Shown here: in pieces, positions 8,713-17,315 of the stretch | Numbering within the stretch: position 1 is the first letter of the stretch | Layout: each line of letters opens with the position of its first letter | Assembly: GCF_902833055.1 (NCBI RefSeq) | Contig: NZ_CADFEJ010000012.1 | Span: 120,755 to 184,754 of the forward strand | Origin: Burkholderia territorii | Lineage (GTDB): Bacteria; Pseudomonadota; Gammaproteobacteria; Burkholderiales; Burkholderiaceae | Reading direction: 5' to 3' | Length of the DNA: 64,000 nucleotides | The notes under the pieces: model-generated | Told to the model about the DNA's origin: nothing | Databases searched by the model: none | The model's input: the letters and a program-made list of their open reading frames with translations, nothing else | Made by a program: the position numbers and the translations under genes

Positions 8713-10014
8713 CTACTTCGGCTGAGTGCCGAGCAACTCGTTGATCTGCTGCTGCAGCAGCGTCCGGTTGTCGGCTTCGCGCTGCATCATCTTCTGTCGG
8801 AACCCTTCGTCCACCTTGATGCCGCCCTTCTTGTATTCAGTCCAATCGGCATAGGACTTCGATCCCTTCGACGTATTGGCGGTCTCGCTGAGACCCACGA
8901 AATTGTCCGGGTTGTTGAGCACCTTGACCTGGTTGTCGAAGGACAGATCCTTGAACCCGGGCATCTCGGTGATCTCCTTCATCGACACGATGTGATCCGC
9001 ATGCAACGGCTTGTCGATCTTGAGGCCCGGCAGCGCGGGATCGTCCATGCCCGGCTCGAAATTCTCGTTGACCATCTTCTGGATCTTCGAACTCGGCGTC
9101 TTGGACCGCAACTGCTCGTAGAGCGTGCGCGGCACGCCCTTGGTCGTGACCCGAATGTTGCCGCCGTTCGAGCCGAGCGTGTTCGGCTCGATTTCCACCT
9201 TGGTCCGGTTCAACACATCGACGGCGTTCTTCGCGGCTTCGGTATCGGCACCCTTCGCCCCCAGCCCGAGCAACGCGAACCCCGCCACGCCGACCATGAT
9301 GTCGCCGTAGCCGGGACCCAGCGATTCGCCCCATGAATGCAGCGCATTCAGGCCGACGTTGGCGCCGATCACCGTCCCAGCGAACAGCGCGGTGGCACCG
9401 GCGCCTGCCGCGAGCGCGCCCAGGCCGGCCGCGCCAAGCGCAACGAAGCCGAGCACCTCGAGGGCCGTCTCGACCATCGCCTCGGTATCGTGGATGGCGA
9501 CGACGGTGACGGTCTCTCCGCCGACCGTCACGTTGTCGCTCGCGGTCTTGATGACGGCACCGCACTCCATCTTCATCGAAAGACGTGCCATCGGCTTGCC
9601 GTTGACGGTCACGGTCCGCGAGCCCTGCGCCACGAGCAGTTTCGGCTTGGGGAAGTGATTGAACGGCAGGCCGTTGCATTCGTCGGCAAAATCGACGCCG
9701 GCGCGCAGCGCGGTACGACTGTTGACCGTGACGTTCGACGATCCGCGATGAAGCATGCCGGTGGTTGGACCGGATATGTTGGCCGCCTTCTGTATGCCGC
9801 GCACGAGCGCGCCGCCGGCGAGGCCGCCGCCCGCCACGCAGCCGCCGACGATCGCGACGAGCGCGAGACCGCCCGTGGCCGCGGTCGCCGTCACGATGGC
9901 GGCGGCGACGACCGCGCCGACCACGGCGCCGGCGATCATCCCGAGCAGGCCGAAGCCATGCGCGATCTCGTCGCCCATGCGGGCGGCGCGCAGGGCCGCC
10001 TCGGCACCGCTCAT
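8713..10014 (-). CDS. T6SS PAAR-domain effector with C-terminal HNH nuclease
   Basis: A 433-residue effector. Order: a long hydrophobic N-terminal segment (about 20-68), a PAAR-like spike domain (about 75-170, with GMLHRGSSNVTVNSR and SRTVTVNGKPMARL), a second hydrophobic block (about 180-260), and a C-terminal nuclease domain. The nuclease end carries HADH (338-341) followed by LSFDNQVKVLNNPDNFVGL and SKGSKSYADW, an HNH/endonuclease VII-like treble-clef pattern. The PAAR part caps VgrG and the hydrophobic segments are expected to need a DUF1795 chaperone, encoded just upstream with a four-base overlap. Predicted activity is DNA cleavage in rival bacteria. Confidence 0.82.
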   Translation of the reverse strand: MSGAEAALRAARMGDEIAHGFGLLGMIAGAVVGAVVAAAIVTATAATGGLALVAIVGGCVAGGGLAGGALVRGIQKAANISGPTTGMLHRGSSNVTVNSRTALRAGVDFADECNGLPFNHFPKPKLLVAQGSRTVTVNGKPMARLSMKMECGAVIKTASDNVTVGGETVTVVAIHDTEAMVETALEVLGFVALGAAGLGALAAGAGATALFAGTVIGANVGLNALHSWGESLGPGYGDIMVGVAGFALLGLGAKGADTEAAKNAVDVLNRTKVEIEPNTLGSNGGNIRVTTKGVPRTLYEQLRSKTPSSKIQKMVNENFEPGMDDPALPGLKIDKPLHADHIVSMKEITEMPGFKDLSFDNQVKVLNNPDNFVGLSETANTSKGSKSYADWTEYKKGGIKVDEGFRQKMMQREADNRTLLQQQINELLGTQPK

Positions 10015-10826
10015 GACGACGCGCCGTCCGCGCGCTGCAGCCGCAGATGCGCTTCGATGTCCTGCATCGTCAGCAGCGGCGGCACGCCTTCCACGGCAGT
10101 CACCGCGTTGAGACGGCGCCGCAATTCGAGCCCCGAATAGCCGGGATCGGGACGCAGCTCGTAGCGACCGTCCGCCTTGAACAGCCCGTGACGGCTACGC
10201 TGTACGATCGTCGGCGCGAGCGGCGAACCGTCGCTTGCGAAAAACACCCAGTCGTGACTTTCGACTTCGCGCGCGCTGATGCGCTCGCATGCCGCGCGAA
10301 GATCCGGATAGACGCGCAGCACGCGCGTCTTCGCCGACAGCGCGAACACGTGCGGCAGGACTTCGCTCGGCGCGGCCTGCACATCGCCGTCGTCCGGCGC
10401 GGGCGGCATCACGACGAACGACGACAGGATCGCCGTCCATGCGGGAATGTGCCGCTCGAAATCCTCGACACGCGCATTGAGCGTGAACACCAGCATCGCA
10501 TCGTCGAGCCTGACCATTGCCTGTCGTTGCCGCAGCAGCGTCTTGTCGCTGCGCCATTGATAGTCGAGCATGAGGCCGGGACGCCCGTCGATCGTGACGG
10601 GCTCGCGCGCGAGCGGCTTGTATGCGGGAAACTGGCGCTTGAATGCCGTCTGCTGCGCATCCGCGTATGCGCCCACATCGTCGAGCGGCGTGTCGTAGTC
10701 GCGCGTGACCACGAACGCCACGTCCTTGCGGCCGGACGCGTCGGGCAAGTGGAACACGTTCATGGTCTGGTCTCGCCAGCCATCGGGCAAGACCATGCAC
10801 CCCTCGTGCAATCGATAAACCGCCAT
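10011..10826 (-). CDS. DUF1795 (DcrB/Eag-type) T6SS effector chaperone
   Basis: A 271-residue cytoplasmic protein. Residues 1-140 match DUF1795: MAVYRLHEG, LPDGWRDQTMNVF and the central DYQWRSD region. Eag chaperones of this family hold the transmembrane segments of PAAR effectors and load them on VgrG. The extra C-terminal part (about 150-271) is not in the minimal Eag fold and I do not recognise it. AAGGAAG precedes the ATG at 10826. The stop overlaps the start of the PAAR effector gene by four bases, a strong hint of chaperone and client. Confidence 0.82.
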   Translation of the reverse strand: MAVYRLHEGCMVLPDGWRDQTMNVFHLPDASGRKDVAFVVTRDYDTPLDDVGAYADAQQTAFKRQFPAYKPLAREPVTIDGRPGLMLDYQWRSDKTLLRQRQAMVRLDDAMLVFTLNARVEDFERHIPAWTAILSSFVVMPPAPDDGDVQAAPSEVLPHVFALSAKTRVLRVYPDLRAACERISAREVESHDWVFFASDGSPLAPTIVQRSRHGLFKADGRYELRPDPGYSGLELRRRLNAVTAVEGVPPLLTMQDIEAHLRLQRADGASS

Positions 10827-10873
10827 TCCGTTCTTCCTTTCGTTGATCCGGACGCATGCGTCCCGGCGGCGCG

Positions 10874-11440
10874 TTACTTCGTCTTCTCGCCGAAGCCGAC
10901 GCTCGACAGGCAATCGGGGTTGCGCTCCGCGAACCCGAACACGAGTTCGCCCCATGCGGTCTCCGAGCGGAATGTCGTTTCCTCGTTCGGCGAGCGGCCC
11001 GACGGCGCGCCGGCGATGCGCATCCCGGCAAAACGCCCCTTCACGTCGTCGCGGCGGATGCAACGGCCGGACAGCGTCAACGTGAGCGCCCCGCGCGCGT
11101 CGCCTTCGTTGCTCGTCCGCAGCACGATTCGCTCGATCCGCGTGCCGTCGTCGAGCGCGATCGGGGCCCCGTCGCCGTTGCTCCAGAACGTGAAGTAATC
11201 GTTGCTCGATTCGGTACGGGCGAGCGTCGTGTGAAGCAGGTGCTCGACGGGCTCGCGCCGGATCGGCTGTTGGGCACCGAGCTGGTCGATCAATTGCCAG
11301 AGACTGAGTTGAACAGTTGTGTGCATCTTCTTCGATCCCTCCGAACAGGCCGGCGTCACGCCCAGCGACAGTGCGAGCAACAGCGGTGCGACGATCGCCG
11401 CGCCACGGCCGCGCTTAGTGGGACGGGTAGTTACGGTCAT
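10874..11440 (-). CDS. Putative periplasmic lipoprotein, candidate immunity protein for the VgrG peptidase
   Basis: A 188-residue lipoprotein: basic N-terminus, hydrophobic stretch APLLLALSLGV, lipobox-like TPAC, then a soluble domain with one further Cys pair (SGRCI and NPDCL). I do not recognise the family. Its start overlaps the end of the vgrG frame by 26 bases. The upstream VgrG carries a C-terminal HExxH metallopeptidase; in Pseudomonas the comparable VgrG2b toxin acts in the periplasm and its immunity protein is encoded next door. A periplasm-facing immunity role is therefore plausible but inferred only from position and export signal. Confidence 0.6.
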   Translation of the reverse strand: MTVTTRPTKRGRGAAIVAPLLLALSLGVTPACSEGSKKMHTTVQLSLWQLIDQLGAQQPIRREPVEHLLHTTLARTESSNDYFTFWSNGDGAPIALDDGTRIERIVLRTSNEGDARGALTLTLSGRCIRRDDVKGRFAGMRIAGAPSGRSPNEETTFRSETAWGELVFGFAERNPDCLSSVGFGEKTK

Positions 11441-14400
11441 ACCAGCTTCCGTAGTAGGTTTGATAATTGACATACTGGCCGTTGACCGGCACGGACGCAT
11501 ATTCTCCGGTGCCGTAGACATGCCCGATCGCGGCGCGCGCCGCGCTTGCGTCGCCGTCATGCAGGAACCGGTTGTACGCTGCGTTGTAGGCCGGCGCATT
11601 GTCCGGATTGCCGGCGATACTGATGTTCGGGCCGCCGTGCGCGAGAATTTCCCGCTGCACCTTGATGTTGTTCATCGTGGCCGCGCCTTCATCCGCCAGT
11701 TCGCTATTGACGTAGCTGGTTCTGGATGAATAGTCCGGCGTGCCCTGATACAGCGCGTGGCCGGTTTCATGCGCGAGCCCCTGGACCACGGCCTTCGGAT
11801 TCTCGCGGTCGGCGCCGTCGATCACGATCGTCGGCGGTTGTCCGCTCTTGTTCGTGGACGAGCCCTTGTTCGCGGGGCCATACTCGATGTGCCAGCCGTC
11901 CTTCTGCAGTTTCGCGATGTCATGTTCGAGCGTAGGCGATTTCGCGGCGAGCTGGTCGACACCGGGGCCCAGCCCGGTCGTCACGGCCTTCTTCCCCGCG
12001 GCCTTTCCGTGCTTCTTCCCATGACGGGGCGCAGCCGCCGCGGCACCACCACCGCCGCCACCGCCGCCTCCTCCGGCCACCGGCGCCGCGAGATCGGGCG
12101 CCGGCGTGCTCGGGTCGGTGACGGGCACGAGCGGCGGCGATGCCGGCCCGGTCGCACCGTCGGGATTCAGGTCGACGCTTTGCGAACCGAGCACGACGAC
12201 GCGCGTGCCGTCGATCACGATCTGTCCGTCTGCCGACAGCGTGATCTTCGCCTTTCCGCATTCGAGGATGATCGATTGCGAGCCCTTCACATGCACGTGC
12301 TCGGTATCGGATTCGATCTGCACGGGGCCCTTCGCCTTGAGCGCCATGTGCTGTTCCTGCGCATGCAGGATCACGGCCGTCTTTGCGGTGTGCTGAATGT
12401 GCTCGTCCTGCGACTGCACGGAAATCGCCTTGCGCACGATGTTCGCGTGCTGGCCCTGCGAGACGATATTCGTCTGGTTCGGGCCGTTTACGACCGTCAC
12501 GTGATTGTTCTGGACGGTCGTGGCCATATCCTTCTGACTATGGATATTGACCAGTTCGTCGCCCTTCCTGTCGTGGATCACGATCTCGCAGAACCCGCCT
12601 CCGCCCGGCGTGGAATTGCTGTGGAAGCCCATCTGGTGCGCGCCGTCGGGTAACGCATACGGCGGCGTCTGCTCGGCGTTGAACATGCGGCCGACGATGA
12701 TCGGCCGATCCGGGTCGCCGTTCAGGAAGTCGACGATGACTTCCTGGTTTACGCGCGGAATCGCGACGGTTCCCCAGCCGCGTCCCGCCCACGGCTGCGA
12801 CACGCGGATCCAGCAGGAACTCTCGTGGTCGTTCTTGCCGTAGCGGTCCCACGGAAACTGGACCTTGATGCGGCCCATCCCGTCCGTATGGATTTCCTGC
12901 CCCTTCGGGCCGACCACGATCGCGCTCTGCGGTCCGGGCATGATCGGCTTCTCATGCTGCCGCACCGGACGATACGGAATCTTGCTGCGGATCAGCGTGA
13001 GCGTGCTGCGGAAACTGCCGGGTTGCGTCGACGCATCGTCGAAATTGTTCTTGGCGTCGATCTCGAGGCCGACGACGAGGAATTCGTTGTCGTCCTGCTT
13101 GGCCGGATCGAACCAGAAGTGCCCGTCGATCCTGAACTTGCGGCCGACGGTGAGCCCGCGGCATCCCGATTCGCCCCGGAACACCTTGGCCTGCCACTCG
13201 TACACTTCGAGCCGGCGCTTGGCTTCCGCCTCGCCCTCGCTGGCGTCCTTGTACGCGAATGCGGAATTACCGTCGTATACCTCGAGCTTCGGCGCGTTGC
13301 CCTGGTCGGCCAGCGTCGGCAACTCGACGTATGGCCGGCTCTTCGGGTGCTTGTAGTCGAAGGTATGCAGCGCGACCACGCCCGGCTGGGTTTCCCGGCT
13401 GGCCGACAGCGCGGTCAGCCGGTCGGCCTGCTGCACGCCGCTCGCCGCGTTGTAGGTGACGACGGGATCGTGCGCCTGATCGGGACACGACGTCGAGTCG
13501 TCGGCGATCACGAGCGTGTGACCGTCCTGCCGATATTCGAAGTAGTAGAACAGCCCGTGCCGCTCGAGCAGCCGGCTGACGAAATTCAGGTCGCTCTCCT
13601 GGAACTGGACGACGTAATCCTCGGACTTCAGTTCCTGCTTGATGTGCGTCTGGTAATCGACCAGCGCGCCGTAATCGGCGAAAACCTTGCGCAACACGTC
13701 GAGCACCGTGACCTGCTGATAGATGCGACTGTTGACCCGCTTGCCGAGATACCACAGCCACGGCACCAGCTCGCCGCGGTAATGCGCGATGCCGCCGTCG
13801 TTGCGTTCGAACCCGAACCGCACCAGATAGCCGTGGATCTGCCGCTCCGATCCGTCCCGCAGCATGATATTGACGGCGACCGCCTGATTCAGCACGTCCT
13901 TCAGATCGATCGACGGATTTTGCGTGATCAGATCCAGCGTGTAGCTCGGCATCTGCGACAGCGCTTCGCCGCCCTTGATCGCCGCGATCGACAGCGCGCG
14001 GGAGCCGGTCAGCGACGACTGGAATCGAAGCAGACGGGTCGTCTCGCTGAACGGCAACGCCGATGCCGCGGCGGCGGACGGGCCGGGCGCCTGGCCCGGC
14101 ATGAAGAATTGCGGCTCGGAGGCCAGGTCGGAAAGCGGTTGCCCGGACAGCGGGTGATCGTCGGGCGGCGCGGCGGCGGCCATCGGCGACGGCGAGGCAA
14201 GCGCCGCGCCCATGCCGGACATCGCGCCGGAAGCGAGTTGCCCGGCGAGCGGATTCAGCATGCCTGCCGCCGGGGCGGCCATCGACGCCGCAATCTGGGC
14301 CGGATTGCCGCCGGCGGCCAGCGCCTGCATGACGGCCGACGCGGTCGGCGCGATCTTGCCGACCACGGGATTCGCCGCCGACGCCATTTGCATCGCGCCG

Positions 14401-14474
14401 GATGTCAGCGCGCCGGCAAGCGGAGACGATCCCGCGGATTCGGCTACCCCGACGCTTCCTGGCATCTCTTTCAT
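11415..14474 (-). CDS. vgrG: Evolved T6SS VgrG spike with N-terminal extension and C-terminal zinc metallopeptidase
   Basis: A 1019-residue spike protein. Residues 1-140 are an unusual Ala/Gly/Met/Pro-rich extension. The gp27/gp5-like VgrG core runs from about 140 to 640 with the signatures ETTRLLRFQSSLTG, ESDLNFVSRLLERHGLFYYF and DRYGKNDHESSCWIRV. A DUF2345-like beta-helix runs to about 780, then a Gly/Ala/His/Lys-rich linker. The C-terminal domain holds HETGH (902-906) with a downstream SELADEG that supplies likely third ligand Glu925. This architecture resembles VgrG2b of Pseudomonas. GAGAGGG precedes the ATG, which supports translation of the N-terminal extension. It heads the effector operon. 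Confidence 0.9.
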   Translation of the reverse strand: MKEMPGSVGVAESAGSSPLAGALTSGAMQMASAANPVVGKIAPTASAVMQALAAGGNPAQIAASMAAPAAGMLNPLAGQLASGAMSGMGAALASPSPMAAAAPPDDHPLSGQPLSDLASEPQFFMPGQAPGPSAAAASALPFSETTRLLRFQSSLTGSRALSIAAIKGGEALSQMPSYTLDLITQNPSIDLKDVLNQAVAVNIMLRDGSERQIHGYLVRFGFERNDGGIAHYRGELVPWLWYLGKRVNSRIYQQVTVLDVLRKVFADYGALVDYQTHIKQELKSEDYVVQFQESDLNFVSRLLERHGLFYYFEYRQDGHTLVIADDSTSCPDQAHDPVVTYNAASGVQQADRLTALSASRETQPGVVALHTFDYKHPKSRPYVELPTLADQGNAPKLEVYDGNSAFAYKDASEGEAEAKRRLEVYEWQAKVFRGESGCRGLTVGRKFRIDGHFWFDPAKQDDNEFLVVGLEIDAKNNFDDASTQPGSFRSTLTLIRSKIPYRPVRQHEKPIMPGPQSAIVVGPKGQEIHTDGMGRIKVQFPWDRYGKNDHESSCWIRVSQPWAGRGWGTVAIPRVNQEVIVDFLNGDPDRPIIVGRMFNAEQTPPYALPDGAHQMGFHSNSTPGGGGFCEIVIHDRKGDELVNIHSQKDMATTVQNNHVTVVNGPNQTNIVSQGQHANIVRKAISVQSQDEHIQHTAKTAVILHAQEQHMALKAKGPVQIESDTEHVHVKGSQSIILECGKAKITLSADGQIVIDGTRVVVLGSQSVDLNPDGATGPASPPLVPVTDPSTPAPDLAAPVAGGGGGGGGGGAAAAAPRHGKKHGKAAGKKAVTTGLGPGVDQLAAKSPTLEHDIAKLQKDGWHIEYGPANKGSSTNKSGQPPTIVIDGADRENPKAVVQGLAHETGHALYQGTPDYSSRTSYVNSELADEGAATMNNIKVQREILAHGGPNISIAGNPDNAPAYNAAYNRFLHDGDASAARAAIGHVYGTGEYASVPVNGQYVNYQTYYGSWYDRNYPSH

Positions 14475-14546
14475 GGGCCCTCTCGCTTTCTTATTTCTGG
14501 TTACCGCGACGCATGCGGCGCGGTTTTACTGCACTGCATGTCGATC

Positions 14547-14562
14547 CGAAATGATCATTTCG
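14547..14562. promoter_or_regulatory. 16-base perfect palindrome upstream of vgrG
   Basis: CGAAATGATCATTTCG is a complete palindrome about 75 bases upstream of the vgrG start. Position and symmetry suit a dimeric regulator site or overlap with promoter elements. No regulator gene is adjacent. Confidence 0.4.
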
Positions 14563-14908
14563 AAACTGACGTTCGCCGGGATATGTTTCTTCGAATTTTT
14601 CCGCGATCTTCGAAACAGCATTCGCCAATACAACGGCATCGGAGCAAACCGATATTTCCCGCTCGATATATGTCTCTTTTGTGGCGGAGATTATCTGTCT
14701 CTCCAGACAAGCGGCGCCATCATAACGGCACGACTCACACCCGTCCATACTTTCAATTAAGCTTCCCACTCGAATATTTCCGTGTTTTCACGACGCGTAA
14801 TTTTGACGTTTCCGCAATGCGGCACGGCATAATTTTCCGAACGCTCAAATGATCGCGCGCCAGCGATTCAGAAAACTCGCGACCCATGAGCATCGCACCA
14901 GCGCATCC

Positions 14909-14925
14909 GTGATTTCCGAAATCAC
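14909..14925. promoter_or_regulatory. Inverted repeat GTGATTT-CCG-AAATCAC
   Basis: Seven-base perfect arms around a three-base centre. It lies in the same AT-rich intergenic region, about 435 bases upstream of vgrG and 305 bases before the FAD oxidoreductase gene. It could be an operator; nothing else supports a function. Confidence 0.3.
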
Positions 14926-15230
14926 GAGAAAGTCAAAATCGCGGCGCATGGCATCGACTGCATGCGCCGGCGATGAATTCTTCTCCCTGGAAACGCACGA
15001 TCCGATTTTCTCCGCCGAATATGTCGGGTAATCCAGCGATGCCCTGAAATTCAATTTGCCCGCACCGCCGGCCTTCACGCTGCGCGCCGGCGCGCACCGT
15101 ACGTGTCGTGTGCGACTGACGATCGTTGCGTCGCCCGCGCCCGGCGGAGGTATCCTTGGGTTCCGAACCGCATTCGCGTCAAAACGAAACGCGGCCCTCT
15201 TCGCCCAACCATTGCATCTCGGCATCCTCC

Positions 15231-16472
15231 ATGGACTTCGACGTCATCGTTCTAGGCGCGGGCATCATCGGCGTCTCCGCCGCGCTGCACCTGCAGGATC
15301 GCGGCCGCAAGGTCGCCCTCGTCGATCGCGGCGCGCCCGGCGAAGGCACGAGCTTCGGCAATGCGGGGCTGATCGAACGCTCGTCGATCGAACCGTATCC
15401 GTTCCCGCGCAGCCCGTTCACGCTGATGCGCTACGCGCTCAACCGCTCCACCGATCTCTACTGGCACAGCGCGTCGCTGCCCGCATTCGCGCCTTGGCTT
15501 GCGCGTTTCTGGTGGGAATCGGCGCCGCTGCGCCATGCGGCGGCGTCGCGCGACATGCTGCCGCTGATCGAGCGCTGCATCGTCGAGCACGACGCGCTGA
15601 TCGCGCGCGCCGGCGCCGGGGAGCTGGTGCGCGCCAGCGGCTGGATGGAAGCGTTCCGCACGCCGGCCGCGTTCGAACGCGCGGTCGCCGATGCCGGACT
15701 CACCGCGCGCCGCCACGGGCTCGGCATCACGCCGCTCGACGCCGCTACGCTTCGCGCACGGGAGCCGAGCCTCGCGGCGGGCTTCTGCGGTGCGCTGCAC
15801 TGGCTCGATCCGAAAAGCGTCGTCGATCCGTCCGCGCTCGTCAAAAGCTATGCGCAACTGTTCGTGCAAGGCGGCGGCACGCTGCTCACCGGCGACGCCG
15901 CGAGCCTCGACGCACTGTCGCCCGGCTGGCAGGTCGCCACCGACGAAGGCGAGGTCGCCGCGCCGGCCGTGGTCGTCGCGCTCGGCCCGTGGTCCGACAC
16001 GGTGTTCGGCAAGTTCGGCTACAAGATTCCGCTGCGCGAGAAGCGCGGCTATCACATGCACTACGCGCCGTCCGCGCGCGGCACGCCGTCGGCGCCGATC
16101 GTCGATCGCGAATACGGCTACGTGATCGCGCCGATGCGGCGCGGATTGCGGCTGACCACCGGCGTCGAGATCGCGCGCCGCGGCGTGCCGCCAACCGGCG
16201 TGCAGCTCGATCGCGCGGAACGCATCGCGTGCCCGGTGTTCGGCTTCGGCGAACGGCTCGACCCGCATCCGTGGCTCGGCTTCCGCCCGTGCACGCCGGA
16301 CATGCGGCCGGTGATCGGCCCCGCGCCCGCGCATCGCGGGCTATGGTTCTCGTTCGGGCACAACCATCACGGGCTGACGCTCGGGCCCGTCTCCGGCCGC
16401 CTGCTGGCCGAGATGATGACCGGCGAAACGCCGTTCACCGATCCGGCGCCTTACCGCGCCGACCGGTTCTGA
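15231..16472 (+). CDS. FAD-dependent D-amino acid dehydrogenase-like oxidoreductase (DadA family)
   Basis: A 413-residue flavoprotein of the DAO family. The N-terminus has the dinucleotide-binding motif VLGAGIIGVSAALHL (residues 7-21) followed by a GxSFGNAG segment typical of DadA-like enzymes. The C-terminal end has the FAD-contacting WLGFRPCTPDMRPVIG and the HNHHGLTLGP stretch. It likely oxidises a D-amino acid or an imino acid, passing electrons to the respiratory chain. The start at MDFDVIVLG gives a normal family N-terminus; the upstream 35 codons are open but not conserved-looking. It converges with the GntR gene and stands alone; the exact substrate is unknown. Confidence 0.82.
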   Translation: MDFDVIVLGAGIIGVSAALHLQDRGRKVALVDRGAPGEGTSFGNAGLIERSSIEPYPFPRSPFTLMRYALNRSTDLYWHSASLPAFAPWLARFWWESAPLRHAAASRDMLPLIERCIVEHDALIARAGAGELVRASGWMEAFRTPAAFERAVADAGLTARRHGLGITPLDAATLRAREPSLAAGFCGALHWLDPKSVVDPSALVKSYAQLFVQGGGTLLTGDAASLDALSPGWQVATDEGEVAAPAVVVALGPWSDTVFGKFGYKIPLREKRGYHMHYAPSARGTPSAPIVDREYGYVIAPMRRGLRLTTGVEIARRGVPPTGVQLDRAERIACPVFGFGERLDPHPWLGFRPCTPDMRPVIGPAPAHRGLWFSFGHNHHGLTLGPVSGRLLAEMMTGETPFTDPAPYRADRF

Positions 16473-16482
16473 CTCGGCGCAC

Positions 16483-17244
16483 TCAGTCGAGCGCGCGACC
16501 GAAGATCCGGATCACTTCGTCGAGATGCTCGGCCATCGCGCGGCGCGCGGCCTCCGGGTCGCGCGCGCGGATTGCATCGAGGATCGCGCGGTGTTCGAGC
16601 TCGGACCGATGCGGCATGTCGTTCGGCATGTACAGCGACTGCAGCCGCTGGAACATCAGGTCGTACTTGTGCGCGAGCAGTTGCTTGATCATCAGCGCAT
16701 AAGCGGGGTTGTCGCTCGCTTCCGCGATACGGATATGGAACAGCCGGTCGCCCGGATGCGTGAGCGAGCCGCTGCGGTTGTCTTCCTGGTTGCGCAGGAA
16801 CGCCGCGTGAATCCCTTCGATCTGCGCGTCCGAGCCGTGTTTGGCGGCGAGCGACGCGGCTTCCGGCTCGATCAATCGGCGCGCCTGCAGCAGCGCGAAC
16901 GGCGGGATTTCGGTATCGAGGTCGATCGCGATGCCCAGCTCCGGATCGATCTCGACGATCGAGAACGGCGCGACCGTCGTGCCGATTCGCGATTCCGGCG
17001 CGCTGGCCGCTTCGGGTTGCCGCACCTTCACGCCGTCGCCGACGCGCACGCTGACGAGACCGTTCACCTCGAGCGCGATCAGCGCCTCGCGCACCGATGT
17101 GCGCGACACGCCGAACTGCTCGGCCAGTTCGCGCTCGGGTGGCAAATAACTGCCCGGCGGGAAATCGCCTGACTCGATCATCGCGCTGAGCTTGTCGGCG
17201 ATCTGCTGGTAGAGGCGGCGGTTCTGAATCGGCTGGATGGACAT
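16483..17244 (-). CDS. GntR/FadR-family transcriptional regulator, probable regulator of L-fucose catabolism
   Basis: A 253-residue repressor-type protein. The winged helix (about 8-76) contains YLPPERELAEQFGVSR followed by TSVREAL, the GntR recognition helix. Residues 95-240 form an FCD ligand domain with the metal-binding pattern around DRLFHIRIAEASDNP and the EHRAILDAIRARDPEAAR tail. It sits at the 3' end of the fucose gene cluster on the same strand. Its ligand is likely a pathway intermediate such as L-fuconate or 2-keto-3-deoxy-L-fuconate. A candidate FCD-type operator lies in front of the cluster at 25760-25768. Confidence 0.82.
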   Translation of the reverse strand: MSIQPIQNRRLYQQIADKLSAMIESGDFPPGSYLPPERELAEQFGVSRTSVREALIALEVNGLVSVRVGDGVKVRQPEAASAPESRIGTTVAPFSIVEIDPELGIAIDLDTEIPPFALLQARRLIEPEAASLAAKHGSDAQIEGIHAAFLRNQEDNRSGSLTHPGDRLFHIRIAEASDNPAYALMIKQLLAHKYDLMFQRLQSLYMPNDMPHRSELEHRAILDAIRARDPEAARRAMAEHLDEVIRIFGRALD

Positions 17245-17315
17245 ACGTCGATACGGATAAGCGGTTGCGTTGCGGACGGTCTGACGAATGCAGCATCAGG
17301 CCGCTCGCGCCTATT

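Larger units (their letters stand above)
14475..15230. other. AT-richer intergenic region between vgrG and the FAD oxidoreductase
   Basis: About 755 bases, distinctly more AT-rich than the flanks. It holds two perfect inverted repeats (14547-14562 and 14909-14925). Short open frames exist on both strands (for example 14491-14769 minus and 14849-15031 plus) but show no family motif, and I do not call them genes. It must contain the promoter of the T6SS effector operon. Confidence 0.55.

Noticed and set aside
14491..14769. 92-codon minus-strand frame upstream of vgrG
   Set aside because: Plausible amino acid composition but no ribosome site, no motif, and it overlaps the likely promoter region with the palindrome.
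12825..14852. 675-codon open frame antisense to vgrG
   Set aside because: Compositionally biased (Arg, His, Asp) and without motifs; vgrG on the other strand is unambiguous.
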